64,000 nt of DNA from Actinocatenispora sp963815125 (GTDB lineage: Bacteria; Actinomycetota; Actinomycetes; Mycobacteriales; Micromonosporaceae): the NCBI GenBank assembly GCA_963815125.1, contig CAWFFM010000002.1, positions 1,488,001 through 1,552,000 on the forward strand. Direction: 5' to 3'. Both the position numbers and the translations under genes were made by a program. The notes under the pieces were generated by a model. The model searched no databases. It was not told the DNA's origin and was given only the letters and a program-made list of their open reading frames with translations. This document shows positions 42,880 to 55,350 of the stretch, piece after piece; the first letter of the stretch is position 1, and the number at the start of each line of letters is the position of its first letter.

Positions 42880-44976
42880 ATGGTCGAGTTCGTCGTGTAC
42901 CCGGGGCGACCGGAACCGCTGGGCGCCACCCCCGACGGTGACGGCGTCAACTTCGCGCTCTACAGCGCGCAGGCGTCCCGTGTCGAACTGTGCCTGTTCG
43001 ATGCCGACGGCACCGAGCACCGGGTGCCGCTGGGCTGCTGTACCGAGTCGGTGTGGCACGGCTACCTGCCCGGCGTACGGTCCGGCCAGCGGTACGGCTA
43101 CCGGGTGTCCGGGCCGTGGAGCCCGGCGGACGGCCGCTGGTTCAACCCGGCGAAGCTGCTGGTCGATCCGTACGCGCGCGCCCTGGTGGGGCCCCTTCGC
43201 CGGCATGACGCGCTGTGCAGTGGGCCGGCGGACGGCGTACCGGACCCGCGTGACTCGGCACCGTACGTGCCCCGCTCGGTGGTCGTCGACCGGGTCACCG
43301 AACCCGAGCGGGTGCCGCTGCGCCCGTGGCACGACACGGTGCTGTACGAGGCGCACGTACGTGGCCTGACCGCCCGGCTGCCCGGTGTGCCGGCTCGGCT
43401 GCGCGGCACGTACGCGGGGCTGGCGCATCCGGCGACGGTGGCGCACCTGGTGGACCTCGGGGTGACGGCGGTGGAGCTGCTGCCGGTGCAGTACAGCGTG
43501 ACCGAGCCGTCGGTGGCGGCCCGCGGCCTGACCAACTACTGGGGCTACAACACGCTGGGCTACTTCGCCCCGGACGAACGGTTCGCGGCCGGCGACTGTG
43601 CGGTCACCGAGTTCCGGGAGATGGTCGAGGGCCTGCACGCGGCGGGCCTCGAGGTGATCCTGGACGTGGTCTACAACCACACCGCGGAGGGTCCACCGGA
43701 CGGTCCGACGCTGTGCTGGCGCGGCATCGACAACCGGACCTACTACCGGCTGGAGCCGGGCGCGGCGTCGCACTACCGGGACTACACCGGCTGCGGCAAC
43801 ACCCTGGACCTGCGGCAGCCTCCGGTGCTGCGGATGGTGCTGGATTCGCTGCGGTACTGGGTGTCGGCGATGGGTGTGGACGGCTTCCGGTTCGACCTGG
43901 CCAGTGCCCTGGCCCGGTCCTCCGACGGGGTGGACCGTTACTCCGGTTTCCTCGCCGCGGTCGGTCAGGACCCGCTGCTGCGGACGGTCCGGCTGATCGC
44001 CGAGCCGTGGGATCTGGGCCTGGACGGCTACCAGGTCGGTGGTTTCCCCGCGCCGTGGGCGGAATGGAACGGCCGCTACCGCGACGCGGTACGGGACTTC
44101 TGGCGGGGTGCGGCACCAGACCTGTCGGAGCTGGGTACCCGGCTGGCCGGTTCGGAGGACCTGTACGGGCTCAGCGGCCGGGCACCGTCGGCGTCGGTCA
44201 ACTTCGTCACCGCGCACGACGGTTTCACCCTCCGCGACCTGGTGAGTTACCTGGGCAAGCACAACGCGGCGAACGGCGAGCAGGGCGCCGACGGTACCGA
44301 CGACAACCGGTCGGTCAACTTCGGTGTGGAGGGCGACAGCGACGACCCGGCGGTCTCCTCGGCCCGGCATCGCCAGGTACGCAACGTGCTGACCACGTTG
44401 CTGTTGTCGGCGGGTACCCCGATGCTGCTGGCCGGCGACGAGTTCGGCAACACCCAGTCGGGCAACAACAACGTCTACTGTCAGGACAACGAACTGTCCC
44501 ACCTGGACTGGTCCACTGTGGACGCCGAGCTGCTGGACTTCGTCCGGCGGTTGTTGGCGCTGCGGGCCGCGGAGCCGGTGTTCCGGCGCGCGACGTTCTT
44601 CACCGGTCGGCCCGACGGCACGCCACCACGCCGCGACATCCGCTGGTATCTGCCGGACGGCTCGGAACTCACGCACGCCGACTGGCACCGGGCGGGTGGC
44701 CGGACGCTGGGGATGTACCTGGACGGTACGCGTACCGGCCGGTGCGACGAGCGGGGCACTGCGGTGACCGGCGCGACGTACCTGCTCTGGCTGCACGCCG
44801 CCGATTCGGAGGTGACGGTGAGCCTGCCGGCGGAGCCGTTCACCGCCGTACTGGACAGCTCCGGTCCGTGCGAGCAGCGGTACCCGGCACTCGCCCGGGT
44901 GCGTCTGCCGGCCCGCAGCGTGCTGCTGCTGCGGGCCGACGGTGACGGGGGCGCGGCTACCGCCGGGACGCGCTGA
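42880..44976 (+). CDS. glgX: Glycogen debranching enzyme
   Basis: 698 aa. N-terminal CBM48 (VYPGRPEPLGATPDGDGVNF) and GH13_11 barrel: LQPVQ-like region LLPVQYSVTEPSV, LDVVYNHTAEG, nucleophile Asp in GFRFDLASALARS, acid Glu in LIAEPWDLGLDGYQVGGFP, and VTAHDGFTLRDL. It cleaves alpha-1,6 branches, releasing maltodextrins left after GlgP. ATG 42880 has GGGAGGAGG 9 nt upstream. It converges on the amidase gene with 9 bp between stops. Confidence 0.96.
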   Translation: MVEFVVYPGRPEPLGATPDGDGVNFALYSAQASRVELCLFDADGTEHRVPLGCCTESVWHGYLPGVRSGQRYGYRVSGPWSPADGRWFNPAKLLVDPYARALVGPLRRHDALCSGPADGVPDPRDSAPYVPRSVVVDRVTEPERVPLRPWHDTVLYEAHVRGLTARLPGVPARLRGTYAGLAHPATVAHLVDLGVTAVELLPVQYSVTEPSVAARGLTNYWGYNTLGYFAPDERFAAGDCAVTEFREMVEGLHAAGLEVILDVVYNHTAEGPPDGPTLCWRGIDNRTYYRLEPGAASHYRDYTGCGNTLDLRQPPVLRMVLDSLRYWVSAMGVDGFRFDLASALARSSDGVDRYSGFLAAVGQDPLLRTVRLIAEPWDLGLDGYQVGGFPAPWAEWNGRYRDAVRDFWRGAAPDLSELGTRLAGSEDLYGLSGRAPSASVNFVTAHDGFTLRDLVSYLGKHNAANGEQGADGTDDNRSVNFGVEGDSDDPAVSSARHRQVRNVLTTLLLSAGTPMLLAGDEFGNTQSGNNNVYCQDNELSHLDWSTVDAELLDFVRRLLALRAAEPVFRRATFFTGRPDGTPPRRDIRWYLPDGSELTHADWHRAGGRTLGMYLDGTRTGRCDERGTAVTGATYLLWLHAADSEVTVSLPAEPFTAVLDSSGPCEQRYPALARVRLPARSVLLLRADGDGGAATAGTR

Positions 44977-44985
44977 ACGGCCTGC

Positions 44986-45591
44986 TCAGCCGGCCCGGAC
45001 CAGCGACATGTACTTCGACCAGTCCCAGTTGGGGCCGGGGTCGGTGTGGGTGGCACCGGGCACCTCGACGTGGCCGATGATGTGGGTGCGGTCGATCGGA
45101 ATCGAGTAGCGGTCGCAGATGTTGCGGGTCAGCTTCGCCGACGCCTGGTACATCGCGTCGGTGAACCAGGACGGGTCGTCGACCCAGCCCTCGTGCTCGA
45201 TGCCGATGCTGCGGGTGTTGTAGTCCCAGTTGCCGGCGTGCCAGGCGATGTCCTTCTCCCGGACCATCTGGTCGATGTAGCCGTCCGAGGAGCGGGTCAC
45301 GTAGTGCGCACACGCCGCGTGTGCCGGGTCCTGGAACAGGCTGATGGTGTCGGCGAACGTCTCCTGGGTGACGTGGATGACGACCATCTCGACCGGGTAG
45401 GTGTTCGGCCGGTTGGACGCGGTGTAGTTGCTCGTGCTGGCCGGTACCCAGTTCGCGCCCGGGTAGTCGGTGGTGCCGGCGTGCGGCTTGGCCGCGAACG
45501 CGGCGCCGGCGGGCAGCAGGCCCGCGGCGGCGGTGCCCGCCGCGGCCGCGAACAGGGTACGGCGGGACAGTCCGGTAGGGCGCCGGCTCAT
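44986..45591 (-). CDS. Tat-exported N-acetylmuramoyl-L-alanine amidase
   Basis: 201 aa. Twin-arginine signal SRRTLFAAAAGTAAAGLLP with AFA as cleavage site, then an Amidase_2 domain with zinc ligands in VVIHVTQETF and THIIGHVEVPGATHTDPGPN, and HYVTRSSDGYIDQMV. It cuts the amide bond between MurNAc and the stem peptide, outside the cell. ATG 45591 has GGAGGAGGGG upstream. The promoter carries a clear operator (45623-45665), so it is probably repressed under most conditions. Confidence 0.92.
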   Translation of the reverse strand: MSRRPTGLSRRTLFAAAAGTAAAGLLPAGAAFAAKPHAGTTDYPGANWVPASTSNYTASNRPNTYPVEMVVIHVTQETFADTISLFQDPAHAACAHYVTRSSDGYIDQMVREKDIAWHAGNWDYNTRSIGIEHEGWVDDPSWFTDAMYQASAKLTRNICDRYSIPIDRTHIIGHVEVPGATHTDPGPNWDWSKYMSLVRAG

Positions 45592-45622
45592 GACCCCTCC
45601 TCCAGGCAGAGTGAAAAGGAAG

Positions 45623-45665
45623 TTCTGGACATGACGACTTAATACGTCCAGAACCGACTTGTCAA
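45623..45665 (-). promoter_or_regulatory. Consensus promoter with overlapping inverted-repeat operator of the amidase gene
   Basis: On the minus strand TTGACA (45660-45665), a 17-nt spacer and TTAAGT (45637-45642) form a near-consensus sigma-70-type promoter. Inverted arms TTCTGGAC (45623-45630) and GTCCAGAA (45646-45653), 15 nt apart, bracket the -10 box; one arm lies in the spacer and the other at the expected transcription start. A repressor bound there would block initiation. The repressor is not identified. Confidence 0.7.
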
Positions 45666-45761
45666 TAGTTGCCAAAGAAGGACCTTGCAATCGACGCTTT
45701 CCTACGCACAGTGCCGGGCCCCGGACGGCAGACGCTCGTCCGGGGCCCGCCGGTACACCGC

Positions 45762-48347
45762 TCAGTTCGCCCGCGGGTAGGTGACCAGCCCCAACTCGGC
45801 GGGACCGGACAGCAGTGGGTGGCGGGGCACCACCCGTACCGTGTAGCCGAACGCACCGGCGCGGGCCAGCGGCAGGTCGACCTCGTAGCGCAGCCGTCCG
45901 ACGTCGTCGCTGCCGGTCGGCCGCATCGGTACGGTCCGGACCTCGGTCAACTCGTCGCTGTCACCCTCGGCCAGCCGACCCGAACACGCCTGTACGACCA
46001 CGTCGTCGGGCGACAGCCGACCCAACCGGACCTCGGCACTCAGCCGCAGCGCCGCACCCAGCCGTGGCGTCGTGCCGCCCTCCTCGACCCCGGACGACTC
46101 GACATGCTCGACACACACCTCGTCCCAGGCGTCGTGCATCCGCCCGGCGAAACGGGCCAGGTCCCGGCCCGGCGTACCGCCGTCGGCCGACATCACCCGG
46201 GACGCGGCACCGGCCGGCAGGTACAGCCGGTCGACGTAGTCCTGCACCATCCGGCTGGCCAGTACCTTCGGCCCCAACGAGCGCAGCGTGTGCCGCACCA
46301 TGGCCACCCAACGGCTCGGCAGGCCGCTCGCGTCCCGGTCGTAGAACAGCGGGACGACGTGGTTCTCCAGCAGTTCGTACAGCGCTGCGGCTTCCAGGTC
46401 GTCCCGCCGGTCCGGGTCGACCACCCCACCGGCGGTCGGGATCGACCAGCCGTTCTGCCCGTCGAAGAACTCGTCCCACCACCCGTCCCGGATGGACAGG
46501 TTGAGACCACCGTTGAGCGCGGACTTCATCCCCGACGTACCGCACGCCTCCAGCGGGCGCAGCGGATTGTTCAGCCACACGTCGCAGCCCGACACCAGGT
46601 AGCGGGCCATGCCCATGTCGTAGTCGGGAAGGAACACGATGCGGTGGCGCAGACGCTGGTCGTCGGCGAACCAGACCATCTCCTGGATGAGTTTCTTGCC
46701 GCCCTCGTCGGCCGGATGCGCCTTGCCGGCCACCACGATCTGTACCGGCCGGTCGGTCGAGCCGAGCAGCCGTTCCAGCCGCTGGCGGTCCCGCAGCATC
46801 AGGGTCAGCCGCTTGTAGCTGGGCACCCGCCGGGCGAAACCGATCGTCAGCGCATCCGGATCCAGCGCATCGGCCACCCAGCCCAGTTCGGCCTCGCTGA
46901 AACCGCGGCGCAGTGCCGAGGAACGCAGCCGACGGCGTGCCTCACCGACCAGTTCGCTGCGCAGCGCGCGGCGTACCGACCAGATCTCCTCGTCGGACAC
47001 CTTCCCGGTGAGGTCGACGCTGTCGACCGATGCCGGGTCCGTGTCGTCGCCGCCGGCCCGGGCCAGCAGGTCCTGAGCGGGCCGGGCCACCCAGGTCTGC
47101 GCGTGCACACCATTGGTGACCGAGGTGATCGGCACCTCGTCGGTGTCGAAGTCCGGCCACAGCGAGGCGAACATCTCGCGGCTGACCTGGCCGTGCAGTA
47201 CCGAGACACCGTTGCAGCGCTGCGCGAGACGCAGACCCATGTGCGCCATGTTGAACACGTTCGGATCGGATTCGGCGCCCAACGCGAGGATCCGTTCCAC
47301 CGGCATGCCGGGGCTCGCGTTGTCCCCACCGAAGAAGTGCGCGACCAGGTCACGCGGGAACCGGTCGATGCCGGCCGGTACGGGAGTGTGCGTGGTGAAC
47401 ACGGTGCCCGCCCGCACCACCCGCAACGCGGCGTCGAAGTCCAGACCACCGGGCTGCTCGACCAGTTCCCGGATGCGCTCCACACCGAGGAAACCGGCAT
47501 GGCCCTCGTTGGTGTGGTAGACGCCCGGCTCGGGGGCGCCGGTCAACTCGCACCAGGCCCGTACCGCCCGGACCCCACCGACACCCAGCAGGGTCTCCTG
47601 CAGCAACCGGTGCTCGATGCCGCCGCCGTACAGCCGGTCGGTGACCGCACGCTCCGGCGGCGCGTTGCTCTCCAGGTCCGAGTCGAGCAGCAGCAGGGTG
47701 ACCCGGCCCACCTGGGCCTGCCAGATCTGCGCCCGCAGCAGCCGCCCCTCCGGCAGCCCGAGCCGTACCTGCACCGGCGCACCGTCGGCGTCACGTAGCC
47801 GGGTCAGCGGCAGGCCGTGCGGGTCCAGTGCCGGGTACTGCTCGGCCTGCCAGCCGTCCGAGGTCAGGCTCTGGCTGAAGTAGCCGGAGCGGTAGAGCAG
47901 GCCGACACCCAGGACCGGTACGCCGAGGTCACTGGCCGCTTTCAGGTGGTCACCGGCCAGGATGCCCAGGCCACCGGAGTACTGCGGCAGTACCTCGGTG
48001 ACGCCGAACTCCGGCGAGAAGTACGCGATCAGTCCGGGGCTGTCCGCGCCCAGTTCCTGATACCAGCGGGGTTCGCTGAGATAGGTGCGCAGATCCTGGT
48101 GGGCCGCCCGGAGCTGGTCGAGGAAGTCACCGTCGGCGGCCAGTTCGTCCAGCCGGTCGGCGGAGACCTCACCGAGCAACCGCACCGGATCCTGGCCGCA
48201 GCGTCTCCACAGCACCGGGTCGACCGTTTCGAACAGGTCGAGGGTGGGCGGATGCCAGGACCACCGCAGATTGGTGACCAACTCATCGAGGGCGGCCAGA
48301 GGGGCGGGCAGTGCCGCCCGGACCGTGAACCGACGTAACGCTCTCAC
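45762..48347 (-). CDS. glgP: Alpha-glucan (glycogen/maltodextrin) phosphorylase
   Basis: 861 aa, the short actinobacterial/thermophile type with a DUF3417 N-terminal domain (LVTNLRWSWHPPTLDLFE). PLP site ACGTSGMKSALNGGLNLS, then NDG-type loop SIRDGWWDEFFDGQNGW. It phosphorolyses alpha-1,4-glucan to glucose-1-phosphate. GTG 48347 lacks a strong Shine-Dalgarno and lies 9 nt after TATGGT, so its mRNA may be nearly leaderless. Lies between the amidase and ROK genes, all minus strand. Confidence 0.95.
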   Translation of the reverse strand: MRALRRFTVRAALPAPLAALDELVTNLRWSWHPPTLDLFETVDPVLWRRCGQDPVRLLGEVSADRLDELAADGDFLDQLRAAHQDLRTYLSEPRWYQELGADSPGLIAYFSPEFGVTEVLPQYSGGLGILAGDHLKAASDLGVPVLGVGLLYRSGYFSQSLTSDGWQAEQYPALDPHGLPLTRLRDADGAPVQVRLGLPEGRLLRAQIWQAQVGRVTLLLLDSDLESNAPPERAVTDRLYGGGIEHRLLQETLLGVGGVRAVRAWCELTGAPEPGVYHTNEGHAGFLGVERIRELVEQPGGLDFDAALRVVRAGTVFTTHTPVPAGIDRFPRDLVAHFFGGDNASPGMPVERILALGAESDPNVFNMAHMGLRLAQRCNGVSVLHGQVSREMFASLWPDFDTDEVPITSVTNGVHAQTWVARPAQDLLARAGGDDTDPASVDSVDLTGKVSDEEIWSVRRALRSELVGEARRRLRSSALRRGFSEAELGWVADALDPDALTIGFARRVPSYKRLTLMLRDRQRLERLLGSTDRPVQIVVAGKAHPADEGGKKLIQEMVWFADDQRLRHRIVFLPDYDMGMARYLVSGCDVWLNNPLRPLEACGTSGMKSALNGGLNLSIRDGWWDEFFDGQNGWSIPTAGGVVDPDRRDDLEAAALYELLENHVVPLFYDRDASGLPSRWVAMVRHTLRSLGPKVLASRMVQDYVDRLYLPAGAASRVMSADGGTPGRDLARFAGRMHDAWDEVCVEHVESSGVEEGGTTPRLGAALRLSAEVRLGRLSPDDVVVQACSGRLAEGDSDELTEVRTVPMRPTGSDDVGRLRYEVDLPLARAGAFGYTVRVVPRHPLLSGPAELGLVTYPRAN

Positions 48348-48454
48348 GGGAGACCGACCATACTCCCCCGCGCCGTCCGCCCCACGGGTATCGCCTCACC
48401 TGCGTCGGCGTCACGCGTGGCCGTGACCTGCCGGTTATCTGCGACCGTTGCCGG

Positions 48455-49663
48455 TCAGGTGGCGTCCGCGGTCTCCCCGACCGGCTCGCCGGTGGACTCG
48501 AAGATCTCCTCCCGGGCCGCCTCCAGCGCGGTGAGTACGGCTCCCTTGAGCACCGGGTCGGCCGCCATGCCGGTACTGACGATCTGCGGGGCCACCGGGG
48601 CGAGTTCGCGTACCTCGCGTTCCACCCGACCGGCGAGTTCGGCGCCGCCCGCCCGGCCCACTGCGCCGGCCAGTACGACCAGGGCGGGGTCGAGCACCAC
48701 CGAGACCGCGGCGGCGCCCAGCGCGATGCGGCGGGCGACCTCGTCCAGCAGCGGCCCGCCCGTCTGCGGGTCGGCCACGGCGGCGAGTACGGCCTCGCCG
48801 GCGGTCCGGGCCTCGAAGCCATGTTCCCTGGCCAGTGCGAGTACCTGGTCGCCGCCGGCCAGCGCGCTGTAGGGGGCCTTGGCCCGCCGGGTGACCCCGT
48901 GCACCACCTCGGCGCCGGGAACGGGCAGGTAGCCGACCTCACCGGCGGCGCCCATCACACCCTGGTGCAGCCGGCCGCCGAGCATGACGCCCACGCCCAT
49001 CCCCCGGTCGCACCAGAGCAGGACGAAGTCGTCCACCTCACGGGCGGCGCCGAACCGGTGTTCGGCGACGGCCGCCAGGTTGACGTCGTTGACGATGCGT
49101 ACCGGTCGGTTCAGTTCCGTGGTGAGGGCCGCGAGCAGGCCGCGGTGCCAGCGGGGCAGCTCCCAGGAGAACGAGACCTCACCGGAGCGCGGATCGATCA
49201 CGCCGGGCGAGCCGAGCACCACGTGCCGGATCTTGTCCAGGGGCAGTTCCGAGGTCGTGGCGACCTTGTCCAGCGCGGCCTGCACCAGGCCGACCGGATC
49301 GGCGGAGATGTCTGCCTCGAGGTCCACCCGGCCGCGTTCGGCGCCGGTGATGTCGGCCGAGACAGCGGTGACGCCGGTGGGCTCGACGACCATGCCGACG
49401 ACGTACGCGGCGGCGGGTACCACGGCGTACACCTGGGCACTGGGGCCGCGTCCGCCGACGGAGACGCCGACCCGCTCGACCAGGCCGCGCCCCTCCAGGC
49501 GTTCCACCAGTTGGGAGGCGGTGACCTTGGACAGTCCGGTCAGTTCGCCGAGCCGGGCGCGGGTGAGGGGGCCGTGCGCGAGGAGCAGTTCGAGCGCCGC
49601 CCGGTCGTTGAGTTCCCGCAGCAGGCGGGGGGTTCCGGGCTGACGCGGTCGACTGATACCCAT
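48455..49663 (-). CDS. ROK-family transcriptional regulator lacking the zinc motif
   Basis: 402 aa. N-terminal winged helix (LTRARLGELTGLSKVTASQL) followed by a ROK/sugar-kinase-fold domain (VRIVNDVNLAAVAEHRFGAA; DDFVLLWCDRGMGVGVMLGG; GAAGEVGYLPV). The Cys-rich CxCGxxGCxE zinc motif usual in ROK proteins is absent (the expected place reads HGVTRRAKAPYS), and the phosphate loop is degenerate, so it is a regulator, not a kinase. It probably binds the palindrome in the 144-bp divergent region and controls itself and nagZ, and perhaps glgP downstream. Confidence 0.92.
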   Translation of the reverse strand: MGISRPRQPGTPRLLRELNDRAALELLLAHGPLTRARLGELTGLSKVTASQLVERLEGRGLVERVGVSVGGRGPSAQVYAVVPAAAYVVGMVVEPTGVTAVSADITGAERGRVDLEADISADPVGLVQAALDKVATTSELPLDKIRHVVLGSPGVIDPRSGEVSFSWELPRWHRGLLAALTTELNRPVRIVNDVNLAAVAEHRFGAAREVDDFVLLWCDRGMGVGVMLGGRLHQGVMGAAGEVGYLPVPGAEVVHGVTRRAKAPYSALAGGDQVLALAREHGFEARTAGEAVLAAVADPQTGGPLLDEVARRIALGAAAVSVVLDPALVVLAGAVGRAGGAELAGRVEREVRELAPVAPQIVSTGMAADPVLKGAVLTALEAAREEIFESTGEPVGETADAT

Positions 49664-49679
49664 TTGTCCTCTAGTTTTA

Positions 49680-49692
49680 AGGAAAGTTTCCT
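49680..49692. promoter_or_regulatory. ROK-type operator palindrome between the ROK and nagZ genes
   Basis: AGGAAAGTTTCCT is a perfect palindrome about a central G, set in an AT-rich stretch (TTAAGGAAAGTTTCCTATTAG over 21 nt with half-site flanks TTA/TATT). The TTAGGAAAGTTTCCTAA type is the known operator class of actinobacterial ROK regulators. It lies 17 nt from the ROK start. Confidence 0.8.
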
Positions 49693-49807
49693 ATTAGATT
49701 TCCCCTCGGCAGGGACACCCGTCAGCTTACGGTCCGACGATCGCCGGGCCGGCGGCCGTCCGAGGCCACCACCGCCCGTACCCGGGCCAGAGCCCAGGAG
49801 CGACGCC

Positions 49808-51316
49808 ATGACCGGACCGGTACTGCGGACCCAGGCACTGCGCACCCTGCTCGCCGCGTTCGCCGGCACCACCACCCCCGACTGGGTACGCCGGCTCGGC
49901 GACGAAGGGCTCGGCGGCGTCGTACTGTTCGGCCACAACATCGACCACGCCGGGCAGGTCGCGCGGCTGGTCGGTGAACTGCGTACGGGACGACCGGAGC
50001 TGATCGTGGCCCTCGACGAGGAGGGCGGCGACGTGACCCGGCTCGGCTACGCGCGGGGCAGCCGCTACCCGGGCAACGCGGCGCTCGGCGCGGTCGACGA
50101 CGTGGCCCTGACCCGGCAGGTGTACCGGGCGCTGGGCGCCGAGCTGTCCGCACTGGGCATCACGCTCGACCTGGCACCCACCGTCGACGTCAACTCCGCC
50201 GACGACAACCCGGTCATCGGCACCCGCTCGTTCGGCACCGACCCCGCCCGGGTCGCCGCGCACTCCGCAGCCGCCGTCGCCGGGCTCGCCGACGCCGGCG
50301 TGGCGGCCTGCGCCAAGCACTTCCCCGGGCACGGCGCCACCCGGGTCGACTCGCACGACACGGTGCCGGTGGTGGACGCGTCCCTTGCCGTACTGCGGTC
50401 CCGGGACCTGCCGCCGTTCGCGGCGGCCGTAGCCGCCGGGGCGCCGGCCGTGATGACCGCGCACATCCGGGTACCGGCGGTGACCGGCGAACTGCCGGCC
50501 ACCTTCAGCCGGGCCGCCCTGCACGACCTGCTCCGTGGTGAGCTGGGCTTCACCGGGGCCATCGTCACCGACGCGCTGGAGATGGGCGGCGCGACCGGTA
50601 CGCACGGCGTGGGAGTCGCCGCCGTCCGCGCCCTGGCCGCCGGCGCCGACCTGCTGTGCCTCGGCGCCCGGATCACCGAGGAACTGGTGGAGGCCACGGT
50701 GGCGGAGATCGTGGCGGCCGTACGGGACGGTCGGTTGCCCGCCGACCGGCTGGCCGAGGCCGCACGCCGGTCGCAACGGCTCGCGGCACTGCGCCCGGTC
50801 GACCGTTCCGCGCCGGGCACCGGCGGCCCGCCGGCAAGCGCGCAGGACGGGACGGGTGTGCAGGACGACGTCGGCCTGACCGCCGCGCGCCGTGCGCTAC
50901 GCATCCACGGTGTCCTGCCGACGACTGGCCGTCCCCTGATCGTGGAACTGGACGCACCACCTACCGTCGCCGTCGGCGAGGTGCCGTGGGGTCTGCTGCC
51001 CTACCTGAACAGCACCACCATCGAGGCCGACGTGGTCCGGTTGCAGCCGTTGGACGACACCGCCCCGGTCGACGTCGACCGGCTGGTACGACGCGCCGCC
51101 GGCCGGCCGATCATCGTGGTCACCCGCGACACCCACCGGCACCGGCGGATCCGTGAGCTGATCGAACGCATCACCGCGGCCCACCCACAGGTGGTCATGG
51201 TCGAGATGGGCTGGCCGGCCTGGCGGCCCCGGCGGGCCCTGGGCTACCTCGCCACCTACGGCGCCGGGCCGGCCAACGCCCGCGCCGCAGCCGAGGCGCT
51301 GCTCGCCTCTCCCTGA
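49808..51316 (+). CDS. nagZ: GH3 beta-N-acetylhexosaminidase
   Basis: 502 aa. NagZ signature CAKHFPGHGATRVDSHDTVP, nucleophile Asp in IVTDALEMGG, GGVVLFGHNI and LIVALDEEGGDVTRL at the N-terminus; a second, GH3 C-terminal-like domain of about 160 residues follows. No signal peptide, so it acts in the cytoplasm, splitting GlcNAc from muropeptides or chitobiose. ATG 49808 has AGGAG 7 nt upstream. The reading frame upstream of this start is open but overlaps the ROK gene antisense. Divergent from ROK, sharing its operator region. Confidence 0.93.
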   Translation: MTGPVLRTQALRTLLAAFAGTTTPDWVRRLGDEGLGGVVLFGHNIDHAGQVARLVGELRTGRPELIVALDEEGGDVTRLGYARGSRYPGNAALGAVDDVALTRQVYRALGAELSALGITLDLAPTVDVNSADDNPVIGTRSFGTDPARVAAHSAAAVAGLADAGVAACAKHFPGHGATRVDSHDTVPVVDASLAVLRSRDLPPFAAAVAAGAPAVMTAHIRVPAVTGELPATFSRAALHDLLRGELGFTGAIVTDALEMGGATGTHGVGVAAVRALAAGADLLCLGARITEELVEATVAEIVAAVRDGRLPADRLAEAARRSQRLAALRPVDRSAPGTGGPPASAQDGTGVQDDVGLTAARRALRIHGVLPTTGRPLIVELDAPPTVAVGEVPWGLLPYLNSTTIEADVVRLQPLDDTAPVDVDRLVRRAAGRPIIVVTRDTHRHRRIRELIERITAAHPQVVMVEMGWPAWRPRRALGYLATYGAGPANARAAAEALLASP

Positions 51317-51401
51317 CGCGGCCCCGAGTCGGCAAGGTCCGGACCCCCGGGGGTGCGTGCCGCGCTGCGGGCCGTCCGGGCTGCGGATACCGTAAAAAGC
51401 G

Positions 51402-53384
<1,983 letters not shown>

Positions 53385-53456
53385 CGCGCGACAGCCCGGC
53401 AACGTGGCAGGGATGTGGCAGGCAGGATCTTCTCGGATACGAGCGCGAGGTGTGCG

Positions 53457-55265
<1,809 letters not shown>

Positions 55266-55350
55266 CCCCTGCCCTGGTGGAGGAGTACCCGACCGGGCCA
55301 GCACCCCGACACCGACGGACCCGCCGGTCCGCCAGAGGAAGGTAGTACAG

